Of a DNA stretch of 64,000 nucleotides, positions 1-8,340 are shown piece after piece (the first letter of the stretch is position 1; every line of letters starts with the position of its first letter). Source of the DNA: Acidithiobacillus caldus ATCC 51756 (GTDB taxonomy: Bacteria > Pseudomonadota > Gammaproteobacteria > Acidithiobacillales > Acidithiobacillaceae); assembly GCF_000175575.2 (NCBI RefSeq), contig NZ_CP005986.1:1309549-1373548 (forward strand), in the 5' to 3' direction. The notes beneath the pieces were generated by a model. That model saw only the letters and a list, made by a program, of their open reading frames with translations. It was not told where the DNA came from and ran no database searches. Position numbers and translations under genes: made by a program.

Positions 1-1855
1 CATCCAGTTCCGAGAGATTGAGCCCGCCGTTGACCAATACCTTCATGCCACTGGTACCACTCGCCTCCCAGGGGCGTCGTGGCGTGTTGATCCAGAGATC
101 CACGCCCTGAACGAGGTGGCCGGCCACCAGCATGTCGTAGTCGGCAATGAACACGACTCGGCCAAAAAGATCCGGATGCTGGCGCAGGAAACGGGTCCAT
201 TCCTGAATCATGGCCTTGCCCGCACCATCGCGCGGGTGCGCCTTGCCGGCGATGAGCAACTGCACGGGATAGCGGGGATTACGCAGAATGCGATACAGAC
301 GGTCCGGATCCGTAAGCAACAGATTGGGACGCTTGTAGGCAGTGAAACGGCGGGCGAAGCCCAGGGTCAGGGTATTGGGATCCAGAGCCGTGCGCGCTGC
401 CTGGCACTCCTCGGCGGGACGGTGGGCAGCGGCCAGTTGCCGCTGTAGGGCCTCGCGCGCGAAGTGGATCACGCGCTGACGCGCCACACTGCGCAACTGC
501 CAGAGCTCGGCATCGGAGGCCTGCTGGAAGCGCTCGGGCAGGTCGCCGAGGTCGCCGCGCCAGCGATTCTTGCCACAGCGGCGCGTCCATAGGGCATCGG
601 CCTCCGCCGAATCCCAGGACGGCACGTGGACGCCGTTGGTGATGTGCGTGACAGGCACCTCCGCCTCCGGCCAACGCGGAAAGAGGGGCTGGAAAAGGCG
701 CCGGCTCACGGCCCCGTGAAGGGCGCTGACACCGTTGATGAGGATACTGCCGCGAATGGCAAGCCAGGCCATGTTGAAAGGTTCGTGGGGATCGTCCGGA
801 TGTTCCCTACCCAAGGCAAGGATGGTCTGGACATCGATGCCGAAGGCCTCCGGCGCACCCTCCACATAGCGCGCCAAGAGCTCCGGGGCAAAGCGGTCGA
901 ATCCCGCGGATACCGGTGTGTGCGTGGTAAAGACATTCCCAGCGCGGGTGGCGTTCAGTGCGCAGGGGAAGTCGGTACCGTGATCGCGCATGTGGCTGTA
1001 GGCCCGGGCGAGGATGGCAAAGGCGGCGTGGCCTTCATTCAAATGGCAGATTTCCGGTTGAATGCCCAGGCGACGCAAGAGAAACCAACCGCCAACACCC
1101 AGACAGATTTCCTGCTCGAGGCGCATTTCCGCGCCGCCCCCGTATAGTTCGGCCGTGATTCCTCGGTCCGCCGGGCTATTGAGGGGGTCGTTGCTGTCCA
1201 GCAGATAGAGGGTTACGCGGCCTACCTGCGCTTGCCAGGCGCGCAGGATCACCTCTCGACCAGGAAAGGGGAGGCTTAAACGCAACCATTCGCCATCGGC
1301 ATCGCGTACGGGGGTGACGGGCAATTGCGTCGGATCGTTGTAGGGATACAACTCCAGTTGGCGACCACAGTCGTCCAGGCTCTGGCGAAAATAGCCCTGC
1401 TGCCAAAGCATGCCGATGCCGAGCATGGGAACGCCCAGATCGCTCGCGGTTTTGAGGCAATCGCCGGCGAGAATACCGAGACCGCCGGAATAGATGGGCA
1501 GGGCCTCCGAGAGCCCGAATTCCATACTGAAGTAAGCAATCTTCTGAAAAGGCGCTTTGGGATATTTCTGCTCAAACCAGCCCGGATCGGTCAATTCGTT
1601 GCGGTGGCGCTGCAGGTGGCCCTCCAGCAGCGCCAGAAAGGCGGCATCCTGCGCCAGTGCTTGCAGCGTTTCACCAGAGATATTCTGCAGGATCAGCCAA
1701 GGATTGCGCGTGCGCGCCCAAAGCTCCGGTGCCACCTTTTGCCAGACGGCATCGGCGGCGTAGCTCCAGGACCAGCGCAGGTCCAGTGCCAACTCGGCCA
1801 GTCCGGCCAAGGATTCCGGCAATTGCGGCAAGAGATAGCAGGGGGCGATGCTCAT
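1..1855 (-). CDS. glgP: alpha-glucan (glycogen) phosphorylase, C-terminus beyond window
   Basis: Phosphorolysis of alpha-1,4-glucans to glucose-1-phosphate, in the cytoplasm, using pyridoxal phosphate. Reading leftward from the ATG at 1855, the first ~65 residues look like the DUF3417-type N-terminal segment found in the long bacterial alpha-glucan phosphorylases. The catalytic domain follows, with EFGLSEALPIYSGGLGILAGD near residue 110 and EASGTSGMK near the cut edge; the Lys codon of that motif (41-43) is the expected PLP-binding lysine. About 618 residues are visible, against roughly 850 for the family, so the C-terminal end lies outside. It lies downstream of the glycolytic operon on the same strand, after a 200-bp AT-rich gap, so it probably has its own promoter. 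The start has no strong ribosome-binding site. Confidence 0.93.
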   Translation of the reverse strand, partial: MSIAPCYLLPQLPESLAGLAELALDLRWSWSYAADAVWQKVAPELWARTRNPWLILQNISGETLQALAQDAAFLALLEGHLQRHRNELTDPGWFEQKYPKAPFQKIAYFSMEFGLSEALPIYSGGLGILAGDCLKTASDLGVPMLGIGMLWQQGYFRQSLDDCGRQLELYPYNDPTQLPVTPVRDADGEWLRLSLPFPGREVILRAWQAQVGRVTLYLLDSNDPLNSPADRGITAELYGGGAEMRLEQEICLGVGGWFLLRRLGIQPEICHLNEGHAAFAILARAYSHMRDHGTDFPCALNATRAGNVFTTHTPVSAGFDRFAPELLARYVEGAPEAFGIDVQTILALGREHPDDPHEPFNMAWLAIRGSILINGVSALHGAVSRRLFQPLFPRWPEAEVPVTHITNGVHVPSWDSAEADALWTRRCGKNRWRGDLGDLPERFQQASDAELWQLRSVARQRVIHFAREALQRQLAAAHRPAEECQAARTALDPNTLTLGFARRFTAYKRPNLLLTDPDRLYRILRNPRYPVQLLIAGKAHPRDGAGKAMIQEWTRFLRQHPDLFGRVVFIADYDMLVAGHLVQGVDLWINTPRRPWEASGTSGMKVLVNGGLNLSELD

Positions 1856-2019
1856 GAACACCTCGGATCGTTGCGGGCCAGGGAAATTCAGTAACTCCGG
1901 CTGGAAATACGGTGGTGTCGCGTCCTTCTATCGAGCGCGACAGCAAGGGGTTTGCTCGAAGGAACGCTGGCGCGGACGGGCATAACCTCCCCGAGATAAA
2001 CTTCATACTTAATCTTAGG

Positions 2020-2054
2020 ATTATATCTTAACTTAATGATAACATTGATGTTAT
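2020..2054 (-). promoter_or_regulatory. candidate glgP promoter with inverted repeat over the -35 region
   Basis: The gap between pyk and glgP contains a strongly AT-rich block in otherwise GC-rich DNA. On the minus strand a perfect TATAAT lies at 2025-2020. Upstream of it, ATAACAT-TG-ATGTTAT (2039-2054) is a 7-bp inverted repeat with a 2-bp centre, covering where a -35 element would sit. No good TTGACA is visible, which fits an activator- or repressor-controlled promoter. The regulator is unknown. Confidence 0.4.
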
Positions 2055-2059
2055 TTTCA

Positions 2060-3577
2060 TTAATCCAGGAGCTCATGGGGATCCCTGGGTAGGTCGATTG
2101 CGGTGGATTCGAGGTCGATGATTTCCAAGCGATTGGTACCGCCCGGGTGCCCTTGGCTTGGCCCCTGGGTGAGCAGCATGCGACCGCGGACCTTGCCCTG
2201 CTGGCGCAGCCAGGCGCGCGCGGCGAACTCCCAACCGGCACTGGGCGAGGCCATGTGCACCCCATGGACGCCGTAGCTGAACGCCAGTTCCTGGCAGACT
2301 TTTTCACGGGGACACAGAGCGATGATCCAGGGGCGCAAACGGTAGCGGGCAACGCGCCGAGCGCTGGCTCCCGATTCCGTGGGGGTAACGATACACAGAG
2401 GCTTCAGGACTCGGGCGGAATTGGCAGCCTGCAACGCCACCACCGACTCCACGTCCGGCGCCGTTGGCACATCGTCATCGTCCCCGGGCGCGTAGAGCAC
2501 GCGGGTGTCTTCAACGGCCTGAGCGATGCGCGCCAGCATGCGTACCGCCAGCACGGGATGTTCGCCCATGGCCGACTCTTCCGACAGCATGACGGCGTCG
2601 GTCCCGTCGAGGATGGCATTGGCCACGTCGGTGGCCTCGGCGCGGGTGGGTCGAGGCTGCTGCACCATGGATTCCAGCATCTGGGTTGCGGTGATTACCG
2701 GCTTGCCGTGGGCACGTGCCTTGCGAATGAGGCGTTTCTGCAGGATAGCGATGCCCTCTATGGGGGTTTCCACCCCTAGGTCGCCGCGGGCCACCATGAT
2801 GGCGTCGGCGGCCTCGAGAATCTCATCGATACGCTTGCACGCCTGTTTTCGCTCGATCTTGGCAACGATGAAGGGATCGTGTCCCAGTTGTCGGCAATAC
2901 CTTCGCGCCGCCTCGATATCCTCACGTTTTTCGACAAAGGATACGCTCAGAGCATCGACCCCCGCAGCGAGGGCAAAGGCAGCCAGATCGCGATCGCGGT
3001 CGGTAAAGGCACCGCCTTCCAGTTGGACCGCCGGGAGGTTGACCCCTTTGTGGGACAGGAGCACGCCGCCGTTCTGTACGCGACAGAGCCAGTGCCCGTC
3101 CTGTTCCTTTTCCACGTTCAAAACGATGAAACCGTCGCTGAGAAAGACGCTGTCGCCAGGGCGCAGAGGGCGGGCCAGGGGCGGCAGCTCCAGGGGAATG
3201 TGCAGGGCCGTGCCGCGCGGCAATACGGTGGCAGCGGGAGCCGTACTCCGCAGGCGGTCATTGTGCTTGTCCGGGTTGGCGTCGGGTGGCGCCAGCAGGA
3301 CGCGATCGCCGCGTTTGAGGCGCATGGGTTCGGGCAGCACACCGATGCGGATCTTGGGACCGGGTAGATCGGCAAGAATGGCCAGGCGACAGGATTCGGC
3401 GAGAGCGGCCCGGCGAATGCGCTGGATACGGGAACCGTGCTCCTCTGGCGTACCGTGGGCGAGATTGATCCGCGCCACCCGCATGCCCGCCTGGATCATT
3501 TTGCGCAGCGTCGCTTCCTTGTCCGAGGCGGGACCGATGGTGCAGACGATTTTGCTGCGACAGCCGCTCCAGCGCAT
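2060..3577 (-). CDS. pyk: pyruvate kinase
   Basis: Converts phosphoenolpyruvate and ADP to pyruvate and ATP, the last step of glycolysis. The N-terminal KIVCTIGPAS and RINLAHGTPEEH motifs, DLPGPKIRIG, the B-domain, and the signature VAKIERKQACKRIDEILEAAD followed by MVARGDLGVE and ATQMLESM are all in the expected order. The length of about 505 residues is normal for a single-domain-set pyruvate kinase. The ATG at 3577 overlaps the aldolase stop codon (TGATG); a GTG one codon upstream is an alternative. It is the last gene of the five-gene operon that begins at 7818. Translational coupling to the aldolase is likely. Confidence 0.95.
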   Translation of the reverse strand: MRWSGCRSKIVCTIGPASDKEATLRKMIQAGMRVARINLAHGTPEEHGSRIQRIRRAALAESCRLAILADLPGPKIRIGVLPEPMRLKRGDRVLLAPPDANPDKHNDRLRSTAPAATVLPRGTALHIPLELPPLARPLRPGDSVFLSDGFIVLNVEKEQDGHWLCRVQNGGVLLSHKGVNLPAVQLEGGAFTDRDRDLAAFALAAGVDALSVSFVEKREDIEAARRYCRQLGHDPFIVAKIERKQACKRIDEILEAADAIMVARGDLGVETPIEGIAILQKRLIRKARAHGKPVITATQMLESMVQQPRPTRAEATDVANAILDGTDAVMLSEESAMGEHPVLAVRMLARIAQAVEDTRVLYAPGDDDDVPTAPDVESVVALQAANSARVLKPLCIVTPTESGASARRVARYRLRPWIIALCPREKVCQELAFSYGVHGVHMASPSAGWEFAARAWLRQQGKVRGRMLLTQGPSQGHPGGTNRLEIIDLESTAIDLPRDPHELLD

Positions 3578-4500
3578 CACGCCGAACGGACCAGCAGCTT
3601 TGCGGCGGTGTCCACGTCCTGATTCTCGACGACGATGGCGTGGATGGCCTTACAAAAAGCGACGGCCTCGGGCTGACTGCGTTGGTGCACGTTGCGCCCG
3701 GTGGCACAGCCAGCGGTGTTACCATCGTGGATCTGCCCATACAGACGCTTGAGAAAATCCTCGGCAGAGGTTTCTGCGCCACCGGCACAGACGACCTGAG
3801 TGCGTCCCGCCGCCGCCACCGCCTCACCCAACAGTCTGGGATCTTGCACTCCCTGACTGTCGCGGGGCGGGTTGATCTTCACGAAGTCGGCGCCCAGACA
3901 GGCGGCAAGGCCCGTGGCCCCGGCCGTAAGATGCGGATCGTGCTCGCGTTCGCCCACTGCCTGCCCGCGCGGATAAGCCCAGATGACCGCAAGCAGACCC
4001 AAGGCATGGGCGTCGGCAATGAGCCGTGCCGCTTCCGTCAACATCTGCGCCTCATGGCGCGATCCAGGGTAGATGGTGTAGCCAACTCCCACCACATCCA
4101 GGCCGGAGTAGTGAATGAAATCGGCGAGCTGGGCCATGGTCTGCCACTGCAGGCTCAGGGGATCGTGTTCGGGGCCTTTGAGCAGATGGGTCTTGCTGTT
4201 GAGCTTGACCAGGTAGGGCACGTCCGGATAGTCGTTGCCGTAGCGCGCGAGAAGGCCCAGCTGTGTCGCAAAACAGCCCACGGGGGCGGCACTGGCGATG
4301 CGAAAGAGATGTTCCGGGTCGGCGTCGTCGCTGGCGACATTACCGCCCACGAAGTCGTCGTTGAGGTGTTCCACCTTCTGGTCGCCGGCCATAAGGAAAA
4401 GGCGACCGCTCCCTTGGGTGACGCGTTCGTAGTGCGCTTGCCAACGTTTGGCACTTTCGGCGGAAATGCCCGCCGGGGCAGACGGTTTAGAGGGATGCAT
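3577..4500 (-). CDS. class I fructose-bisphosphate aldolase, DhnA/archaeal type
   Basis: Predicted to cleave fructose-1,6-bisphosphate to the two triose phosphates through a Schiff base. The protein has the compact (307 residue) TIM-barrel pattern of the DhnA/FbaB family, not the metal-dependent class II enzyme. ADFVKINPP holds the likely Schiff-base lysine, and CAGGAET and a late GNTAGCATGRNV resemble the phosphate-binding loops. I place the start at the ATG at 4500, preceded by GGAG, 14 bp inside the end of the upstream flavoprotein gene; a longer ORF upstream lacks a ribosome-binding site. Its place next to PfkB and pyruvate kinase supports a glycolytic or gluconeogenic role. Confidence 0.88.
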   Translation of the reverse strand: MHPSKPSAPAGISAESAKRWQAHYERVTQGSGRLFLMAGDQKVEHLNDDFVGGNVASDDADPEHLFRIASAAPVGCFATQLGLLARYGNDYPDVPYLVKLNSKTHLLKGPEHDPLSLQWQTMAQLADFIHYSGLDVVGVGYTIYPGSRHEAQMLTEAARLIADAHALGLLAVIWAYPRGQAVGEREHDPHLTAGATGLAACLGADFVKINPPRDSQGVQDPRLLGEAVAAAGRTQVVCAGGAETSAEDFLKRLYGQIHDGNTAGCATGRNVHQRSQPEAVAFCKAIHAIVVENQDVDTAAKLLVRSA

Positions 4501-5890
4501 GGGAATCTCCAGAAAGGCAGGGGTGTTGAAGGGCATAGTGCCGGCGCAGGGCATCACCCGTTGCCGCTACCATGGGGTGCAGAGCGGGGGTCAGGCGCGG
4601 CTGGCTACCAAACTGCATGCTGGCCAGATCCGGCGCCGTGGCATGCATCTGGATGGCAAGGCCCATGGTATTGAGCAGTTCCCCCGTGGTCCTGCCGCCC
4701 AAGACCTGGGCCCCCAGCAGCTGCAAGGTATTGGCAGAAAATATGAGGCGGCAATAGATTTCGGTAGTATCGGGCATGGCCGCCGGATGATGGTCCGGCA
4801 TCCGTGCCTCGCCTACCAGGATGGGAAAGCCCTCGGCGCTCGCCTGCGTCTGGGTCATTCCCGCCACGCCGAAGGCCAAGCCGTCGATCTCGCTGGCATA
4901 GATGCTGACGGAACCCGCGTTGTAACGCAGCTCCCGCAGACCGTAGAGGTTCATCCCCGCGATGCGACCCTCGGCAGCGGCCTGTGAGGCAATCATGGCG
5001 TGGTTGGCCTTGCGTGTAAAATAGTCCTGTTTGTGGGCGCAGTCTCCCACGGCAAAGATGGCCGGATCCTCACGACTGCGCTGGAAGGCGTCGACCCAGA
5101 CACCGCCGGAACGACTCAGGGTCAGCCCCATATCCTTGGCCAGGGCCACGTTGGGGCGCACACCGATGGCGATGAGCACGGCATCCACCGAAAGTGGCTC
5201 CCGATCGGCGATCTGCACTTCGCCCACACGCCGGCCGTCCGCTCCCGGGCGCAGCGCTTCCACCCGTGCCTCGGTGTGGATGTGTACGCCGTGCTGGCGC
5301 AGTTGCTTTTCCACGGCCACACAGGCATCGAGATCAAAGGCCGCCTGCATCAGATGGGGAAGCATCTCGATGATGTGCACTTCGATCCCGCGTTTGCGCA
5401 CCTCGTCGGCAAATTCGACGCCGATGAAACCGCCACCGATGATGGCCAGACGATGTACATCCGGGATGATCTGACTGAAGAGCCGGTCGAGATAGTCGTA
5501 ATCCTTGCGAATGCTGAAAACGCCATGGAGATCCGTGCCGGGTATAGGTGGGATGAAGTTTTCCCCACCGGTGGCCAGTACCAGGCGCTCCCAGCCGATG
5601 ATACGACCATCCTCCAGTTGCGCCTCACGCCGTTCACGATCGACGCGCTGGACCAGGCCATTGATGAGTTTGCCCCCGGCGGCAAGCAGCGGTGCACGGC
5701 CGGCCATATCCTCCTCGGTACCACCCAGGGTGCCGAAAATGTAGGGGATACCGCAGGGGATCACGGCGTCCGTTTCTGGGCGCAGCACCGTGACTTCCTT
5801 GTGCGGCCAGAACTGCGCGGCGGTGATACCGGCCATCATGCCTGCTGGGCCACCGCCGACGATGAGCACATCGGTCTTGCTGCTGTTCAT
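4487..5890 (-). CDS. FAD-dependent pyridine nucleotide-disulfide oxidoreductase (CoA-disulfide reductase / NADH oxidase-like)
   Basis: A cytoplasmic flavoprotein of the CoADR/Nox/Npx family. DVLIVGGGPAGMMAG at the N-terminus is the FAD dinucleotide-binding site, VIPCGIPY around residue 45 carries the single redox cysteine typical of this family, LAIIGGGFIGVEFADE is the NAD(P)H-binding motif, and IFAVGDCA the second FAD contact. A C-terminal dimerisation domain follows. The ATG at 5890 has a GAGGGTGG ribosome-binding site; a TTG six codons upstream is less likely. The substrate (CoA disulfide, O2, peroxide or persulfide) cannot be read from sequence. Its presence between PfkB and aldolase genes in one operon is unusual and suggests redox coupling of this carbon pathway. 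Confidence 0.82.
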   Translation of the reverse strand: MNSSKTDVLIVGGGPAGMMAGITAAQFWPHKEVTVLRPETDAVIPCGIPYIFGTLGGTEEDMAGRAPLLAAGGKLINGLVQRVDRERREAQLEDGRIIGWERLVLATGGENFIPPIPGTDLHGVFSIRKDYDYLDRLFSQIIPDVHRLAIIGGGFIGVEFADEVRKRGIEVHIIEMLPHLMQAAFDLDACVAVEKQLRQHGVHIHTEARVEALRPGADGRRVGEVQIADREPLSVDAVLIAIGVRPNVALAKDMGLTLSRSGGVWVDAFQRSREDPAIFAVGDCAHKQDYFTRKANHAMIASQAAAEGRIAGMNLYGLRELRYNAGSVSIYASEIDGLAFGVAGMTQTQASAEGFPILVGEARMPDHHPAAMPDTTEIYCRLIFSANTLQLLGAQVLGGRTTGELLNTMGLAIQMHATAPDLASMQFGSQPRLTPALHPMVAATGDALRRHYALQHPCLSGDSHASL

Positions 5891-5933
5891 GATCCACCCT
5901 CGCGCCAAAATGGTGTTTTCAGTATAGACAGAT

Positions 5934-6902
5934 TCAGATATCCAGAGGCGTCACCTCGATCTGTTGCAACAGGGCGCCCAGATCGTTGTAAGAAAAAATA
6001 GCCGTACCCGGTTGTGCTGCGGTACCGGAACCACAGGCGACGGCCAGGCGTAAGGCTTCCTCAGGCCGCTGCCGGCGGGCAAAGGCGGCAACGAGTCCAG
6101 CAACCATGGAATCCCCGGAGCCCACCGTCGAGCGCACGGCAATGGCCGGCGCGCGAGCATAAAAACTCCCCGCTGGTCCCACCAGAAGCGCCCCCTCGCT
6201 ACCTAGGGAGACGCAGATATATTCCACGCCTTGGCGCTGCAGTCTGCGGCTTTCTTCGGCAACGTCTTCCAGACGCGTCAGCTCGCGGCCGCAGAGCAGA
6301 CCGAGCTCGTAGCGATTGGGCTTGATGATGAACGGTTTTTCGACGATGGCCGTGTGCAGCAGGGTACCGTGAGCATCCACCACACCAAAGCCGCCCTGGG
6401 CGCGAATCTCCCGCAACAGCTCGGCATAGATGTGCTCGTCCACCCCCGGCGGCACGGAACCCGTCAGCACGCCGAAGCCCTCCTTGCACAAGCCCAGGAA
6501 ACGCTCGCGCACGGCAGCCAGTGCCAGCGCCGATACCCGCGGGCCGATGCCAGTCACTTCGTATTGCACCGGCGGCTCGGCCTGAAGGATGGTAGCGTTG
6601 ATGCGCGTCTCACCCTCCACCTCGACACAGTGGGGATCGTCCAGGTGATGCTGAAGGAGGCGCTGCAGCAGCGCCCCCACATTGCCTGCCACTATGCAGC
6701 AACTGTGGGCGCACACCATGAGTTCCTTCAGCGCCCGCGCCACATTGATGCCATTACCGCCGGGATCATAGCGGGTGGTACGCGCATGGGTTTTCTGATC
6801 GTCGACGAGCCGGTCCACCTCGTAGGCGATATCCACGGCAGGATTCAAGGTCAGCGTGGCAATGGCTTGACAGGGTCGATCTAGGGTGAGGGCGTCAGCC
6901 AC
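5934..6902 (-). CDS. PfkB-family sugar-phosphate kinase (6-phosphofructokinase 2 / 1-phosphofructokinase type)
   Basis: ATP-dependent kinase of the ribokinase/PfkB fold. TLTLNPAVDIAYEVD at the N-terminus and GGNGINVARALKEL near residue 45 are substrate-binding motifs typical of PfkB/FruK. KPNRYEL lies mid-protein. STVGSGDSMVAGL contains the anion hole and the catalytic Asp. The GTG start at 6902 overlaps the upstream stop codon (GTGGCTGA) and is preceded by AGGAG at good spacing, so longer ORF starts can be discarded. About 322 residues, normal for the family. With the neighbouring aldolase and pyruvate kinase it likely phosphorylates fructose-6-phosphate, though tagatose-6-phosphate or fructose-1-phosphate cannot be excluded. 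Confidence 0.87.
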   Translation of the reverse strand: MADALTLDRPCQAIATLTLNPAVDIAYEVDRLVDDQKTHARTTRYDPGGNGINVARALKELMVCAHSCCIVAGNVGALLQRLLQHHLDDPHCVEVEGETRINATILQAEPPVQYEVTGIGPRVSALALAAVRERFLGLCKEGFGVLTGSVPPGVDEHIYAELLREIRAQGGFGVVDAHGTLLHTAIVEKPFIIKPNRYELGLLCGRELTRLEDVAEESRRLQRQGVEYICVSLGSEGALLVGPAGSFYARAPAIAVRSTVGSGDSMVAGLVAAFARRQRPEEALRLAVACGSGTAAQPGTAIFSYNDLGALLQQIEVTPLDI

Positions 6903-7818
6903 GGGCCGGCTCCTGGGTGTGGTGTACCAGGGCCGCCAGGGCGGCGGATACCAATCGGGCACGGGCTGGGTCGGCGCGCGAGGTCAGTATGATGGGTACG
7001 CGTGCGCCATAGACGATGCCGCCCAGGGTAGCGCCACCCAGATATTCCAGATCCTTGGCCAGAATGTTACCGGAGACGAGATCCGGTACCAGCAGGATAT
7101 CGACATCGCCGGATACTGGACTATGAATACCCTTGATACGAGCGGACTGTGCCGATATGGCATTGTCGAAGGCCAATGGTCCGTCCACCAGGACGCCGGC
7201 TATCTGGCCGCGATCGGCCATCTTGGCAAGACAGGCAGCGTCCACCGTCGACGGGATTGCCGGATTTACCACCTCCACCGCCGACAGTGCCGCCACCTTG
7301 GGCGTTTCCACCTCGAGCACACGGGCAATGGCTGCGGCATTGGCGATAATGGCAGCCTTGGTCATCAGATCCGGAGTGATGTTGATGGCGGCATCGGTGA
7401 TGAGCAACAGCTTGTGGTAGGACTGCAATTCGCAGACAAAGACATGGGAAAGACGACCGTTACCGCGTAATTTGGCCAGAATGGGGTGGAGAAAGGCGTC
7501 ACTGTGGATATGGCCTTTCATCAGCGCTACCGCGGCTCTCTGTAGCACGAGATCAACCCCTTTCTCTGCCGCCTGTTCGGCACTGTCGCTGTGGACGATC
7601 TGAAAACTCGGACATTGACCAGAGTCTGCGCCCAAGGCACGTAAAAGACCGCGGATGTGCTCACTGTCACCAATGAGGATTGGATCGATGATGTGGCGCG
7701 ACTTGGCCTCGCAGGCACCGCGCAACACGAACTCCTCGCCAGCATCCACCACCGCTACCGGAATGGCACCCAGGGGCTCCACGCGCTGCAGTAGTTCGTC
7801 GAAATGGGCAAAAGCCAT
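6895..7818 (-). CDS. phosphate acetyl/butyryltransferase-family protein
   Basis: Belongs to the Pta/Ptb family that interconverts acyl-CoA and acyl phosphate. Recognisable segments include ALMKGHIHSDAFLHPIL near residue 100, LLITDAAINITPDL, and the C-terminal VPDLVSGNILAKDLEYL phosphate-site motif with GGIVYGARVPIILTSRAD. About 307 residues, the short single-domain form. The ATG at 7818 follows GAGGAGAG. It is the first gene of a five-gene operon with very short or overlapping junctions down to pyk at 2060. No acetate or butyrate kinase gene is next to it, so whether the substrate is acetyl-, propionyl- or butyryl-CoA is open. Confidence 0.83.
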   Translation of the reverse strand: MAFAHFDELLQRVEPLGAIPVAVVDAGEEFVLRGACEAKSRHIIDPILIGDSEHIRGLLRALGADSGQCPSFQIVHSDSAEQAAEKGVDLVLQRAAVALMKGHIHSDAFLHPILAKLRGNGRLSHVFVCELQSYHKLLLITDAAINITPDLMTKAAIIANAAAIARVLEVETPKVAALSAVEVVNPAIPSTVDAACLAKMADRGQIAGVLVDGPLAFDNAISAQSARIKGIHSPVSGDVDILLVPDLVSGNILAKDLEYLGGATLGGIVYGARVPIILTSRADPARARLVSAALAALVHHTQEPARG

Positions 7819-8207
7819 TTTTCTCTCCTCGCCAGACCGCAATGGTCACTGACAGTGTAGGCAAGGCCCCGAGCTCCTGCCAGAAAAACCATCGCCAGGG
7901 CGTTGGCAATCGACTTCCACAACCAGCCTCTTCCCGCTGGACGCGGCCGCGTTTGACAGCGTCCAGGCTGCGTGCTAGGTTCTTGCCACTTTCATTGGCA
8001 GGAGGTTCCCCCGAACTTGGACAGTAGCCCTGGTTCAACGGTCAGCATCTGACTGGGTGTCCTCTGGCAGTTCCTGCCTTGGTCGCCCGGTTCTCGGGTG
8101 GCCGTAGAAAATTTCCTGTTTTGTGGTTGGGCCGCGCCTGGCGCGGAATTGTGCCCGCTTCGGTTTTCGCCGAACTCGGGTATTGCGTCTTGAGTCGTCT
8201 GGAGAAA
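7819..8207. other. divergent intergenic region, no gene recognised
   Basis: GC-rich spacer between the divergent carbon operon and the porin/CorA operon. Both promoters must lie here, but I found no convincing -35/-10 pair. Several overlapping ORFs have no ribosome-binding site and no protein-like composition. The 3' half may be transcribed as the start of the long leader of the porin operon. Confidence 0.4.
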
Positions 8208-8288
8208 ATGGCGGTGGATCCGGATCCTGAACCGGAACCCATGGCGGTCGCGGTGGCGGCCGGGGTTCCTGTGGTCAACATCTTGTAA
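8208..8288 (+). CDS. putative Mg2+-sensing leader peptide (26 aa, MAVDPDPEPEP...)
   Basis: A short ORF with ATG at 8208 and TAA at 8286-8288, preceded by GGAG at 8201-8204 (spacing short, 3 nt). The peptide begins MAVDPDPEPEP: four acidic-residue/proline pairs in a row within the first 11 codons. In Salmonella the mgtL leader (MEPDPTP...) uses just such an acidic/proline run, which destabilises the translating ribosome when Mg2+ is low. Here the next gene is a porin followed by five CorA paralogues. The stop codon lies 2 nt before the first arm of a strong hairpin. This is an inference from sequence logic; the peptide has not been shown to be made, and an in-frame ORF extends upstream without a clear start. 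Confidence 0.5.
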   Translation: MAVDPDPEPEPMAVAVAAGVPVVNIL

Positions 8289-8290
8289 GC

Positions 8291-8336
8291 GCTCCCTCGG
8301 CCCGCGACCGCGCATGCCGATGGGAGCATCGGGAGG
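8291..8336 (+). promoter_or_regulatory. two mutually exclusive RNA hairpins before the oprB ribosome-binding site
   Basis: Hairpin A pairs GCTCCCTCGG (8291-8300) with CCGA (8317-8320) and GGGAGC (8322-8327), leaving T8321 bulged. Hairpin B pairs CCGATG (8317-8322) with CATCGG (8327-8332) around a GGAG loop. They share 8317-8327 and cannot coexist. Hairpin B takes up the first two G of the oprB Shine-Dalgarno GGGAGG (8331-8336). A ribosome stopped at the leader UAA (8286-8288) would cover the 5' arm of hairpin A and favour B. Early ribosome release would leave A free to form and the ribosome-binding site exposed. The pairing is read from the sequence; the switch is a model. Confidence 0.5.
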
Positions 8337-8340
8337 CGTC

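Noticed and set aside
1888-1983. A 31-codon frame starting MPVRASVPSS upstream of glgP with GGGGAGG next to its ATG
   Set aside because: Spacing of only 2 nt between ribosome-binding site and ATG, and no sequence feature that suggests a leader function.
8079-8288. A longer 69-codon version of the leader ORF
   Set aside because: The first 43 codons lack a ribosome-binding site and look non-coding; only the part from 8208 has a nearby GGAG and distinctive composition.
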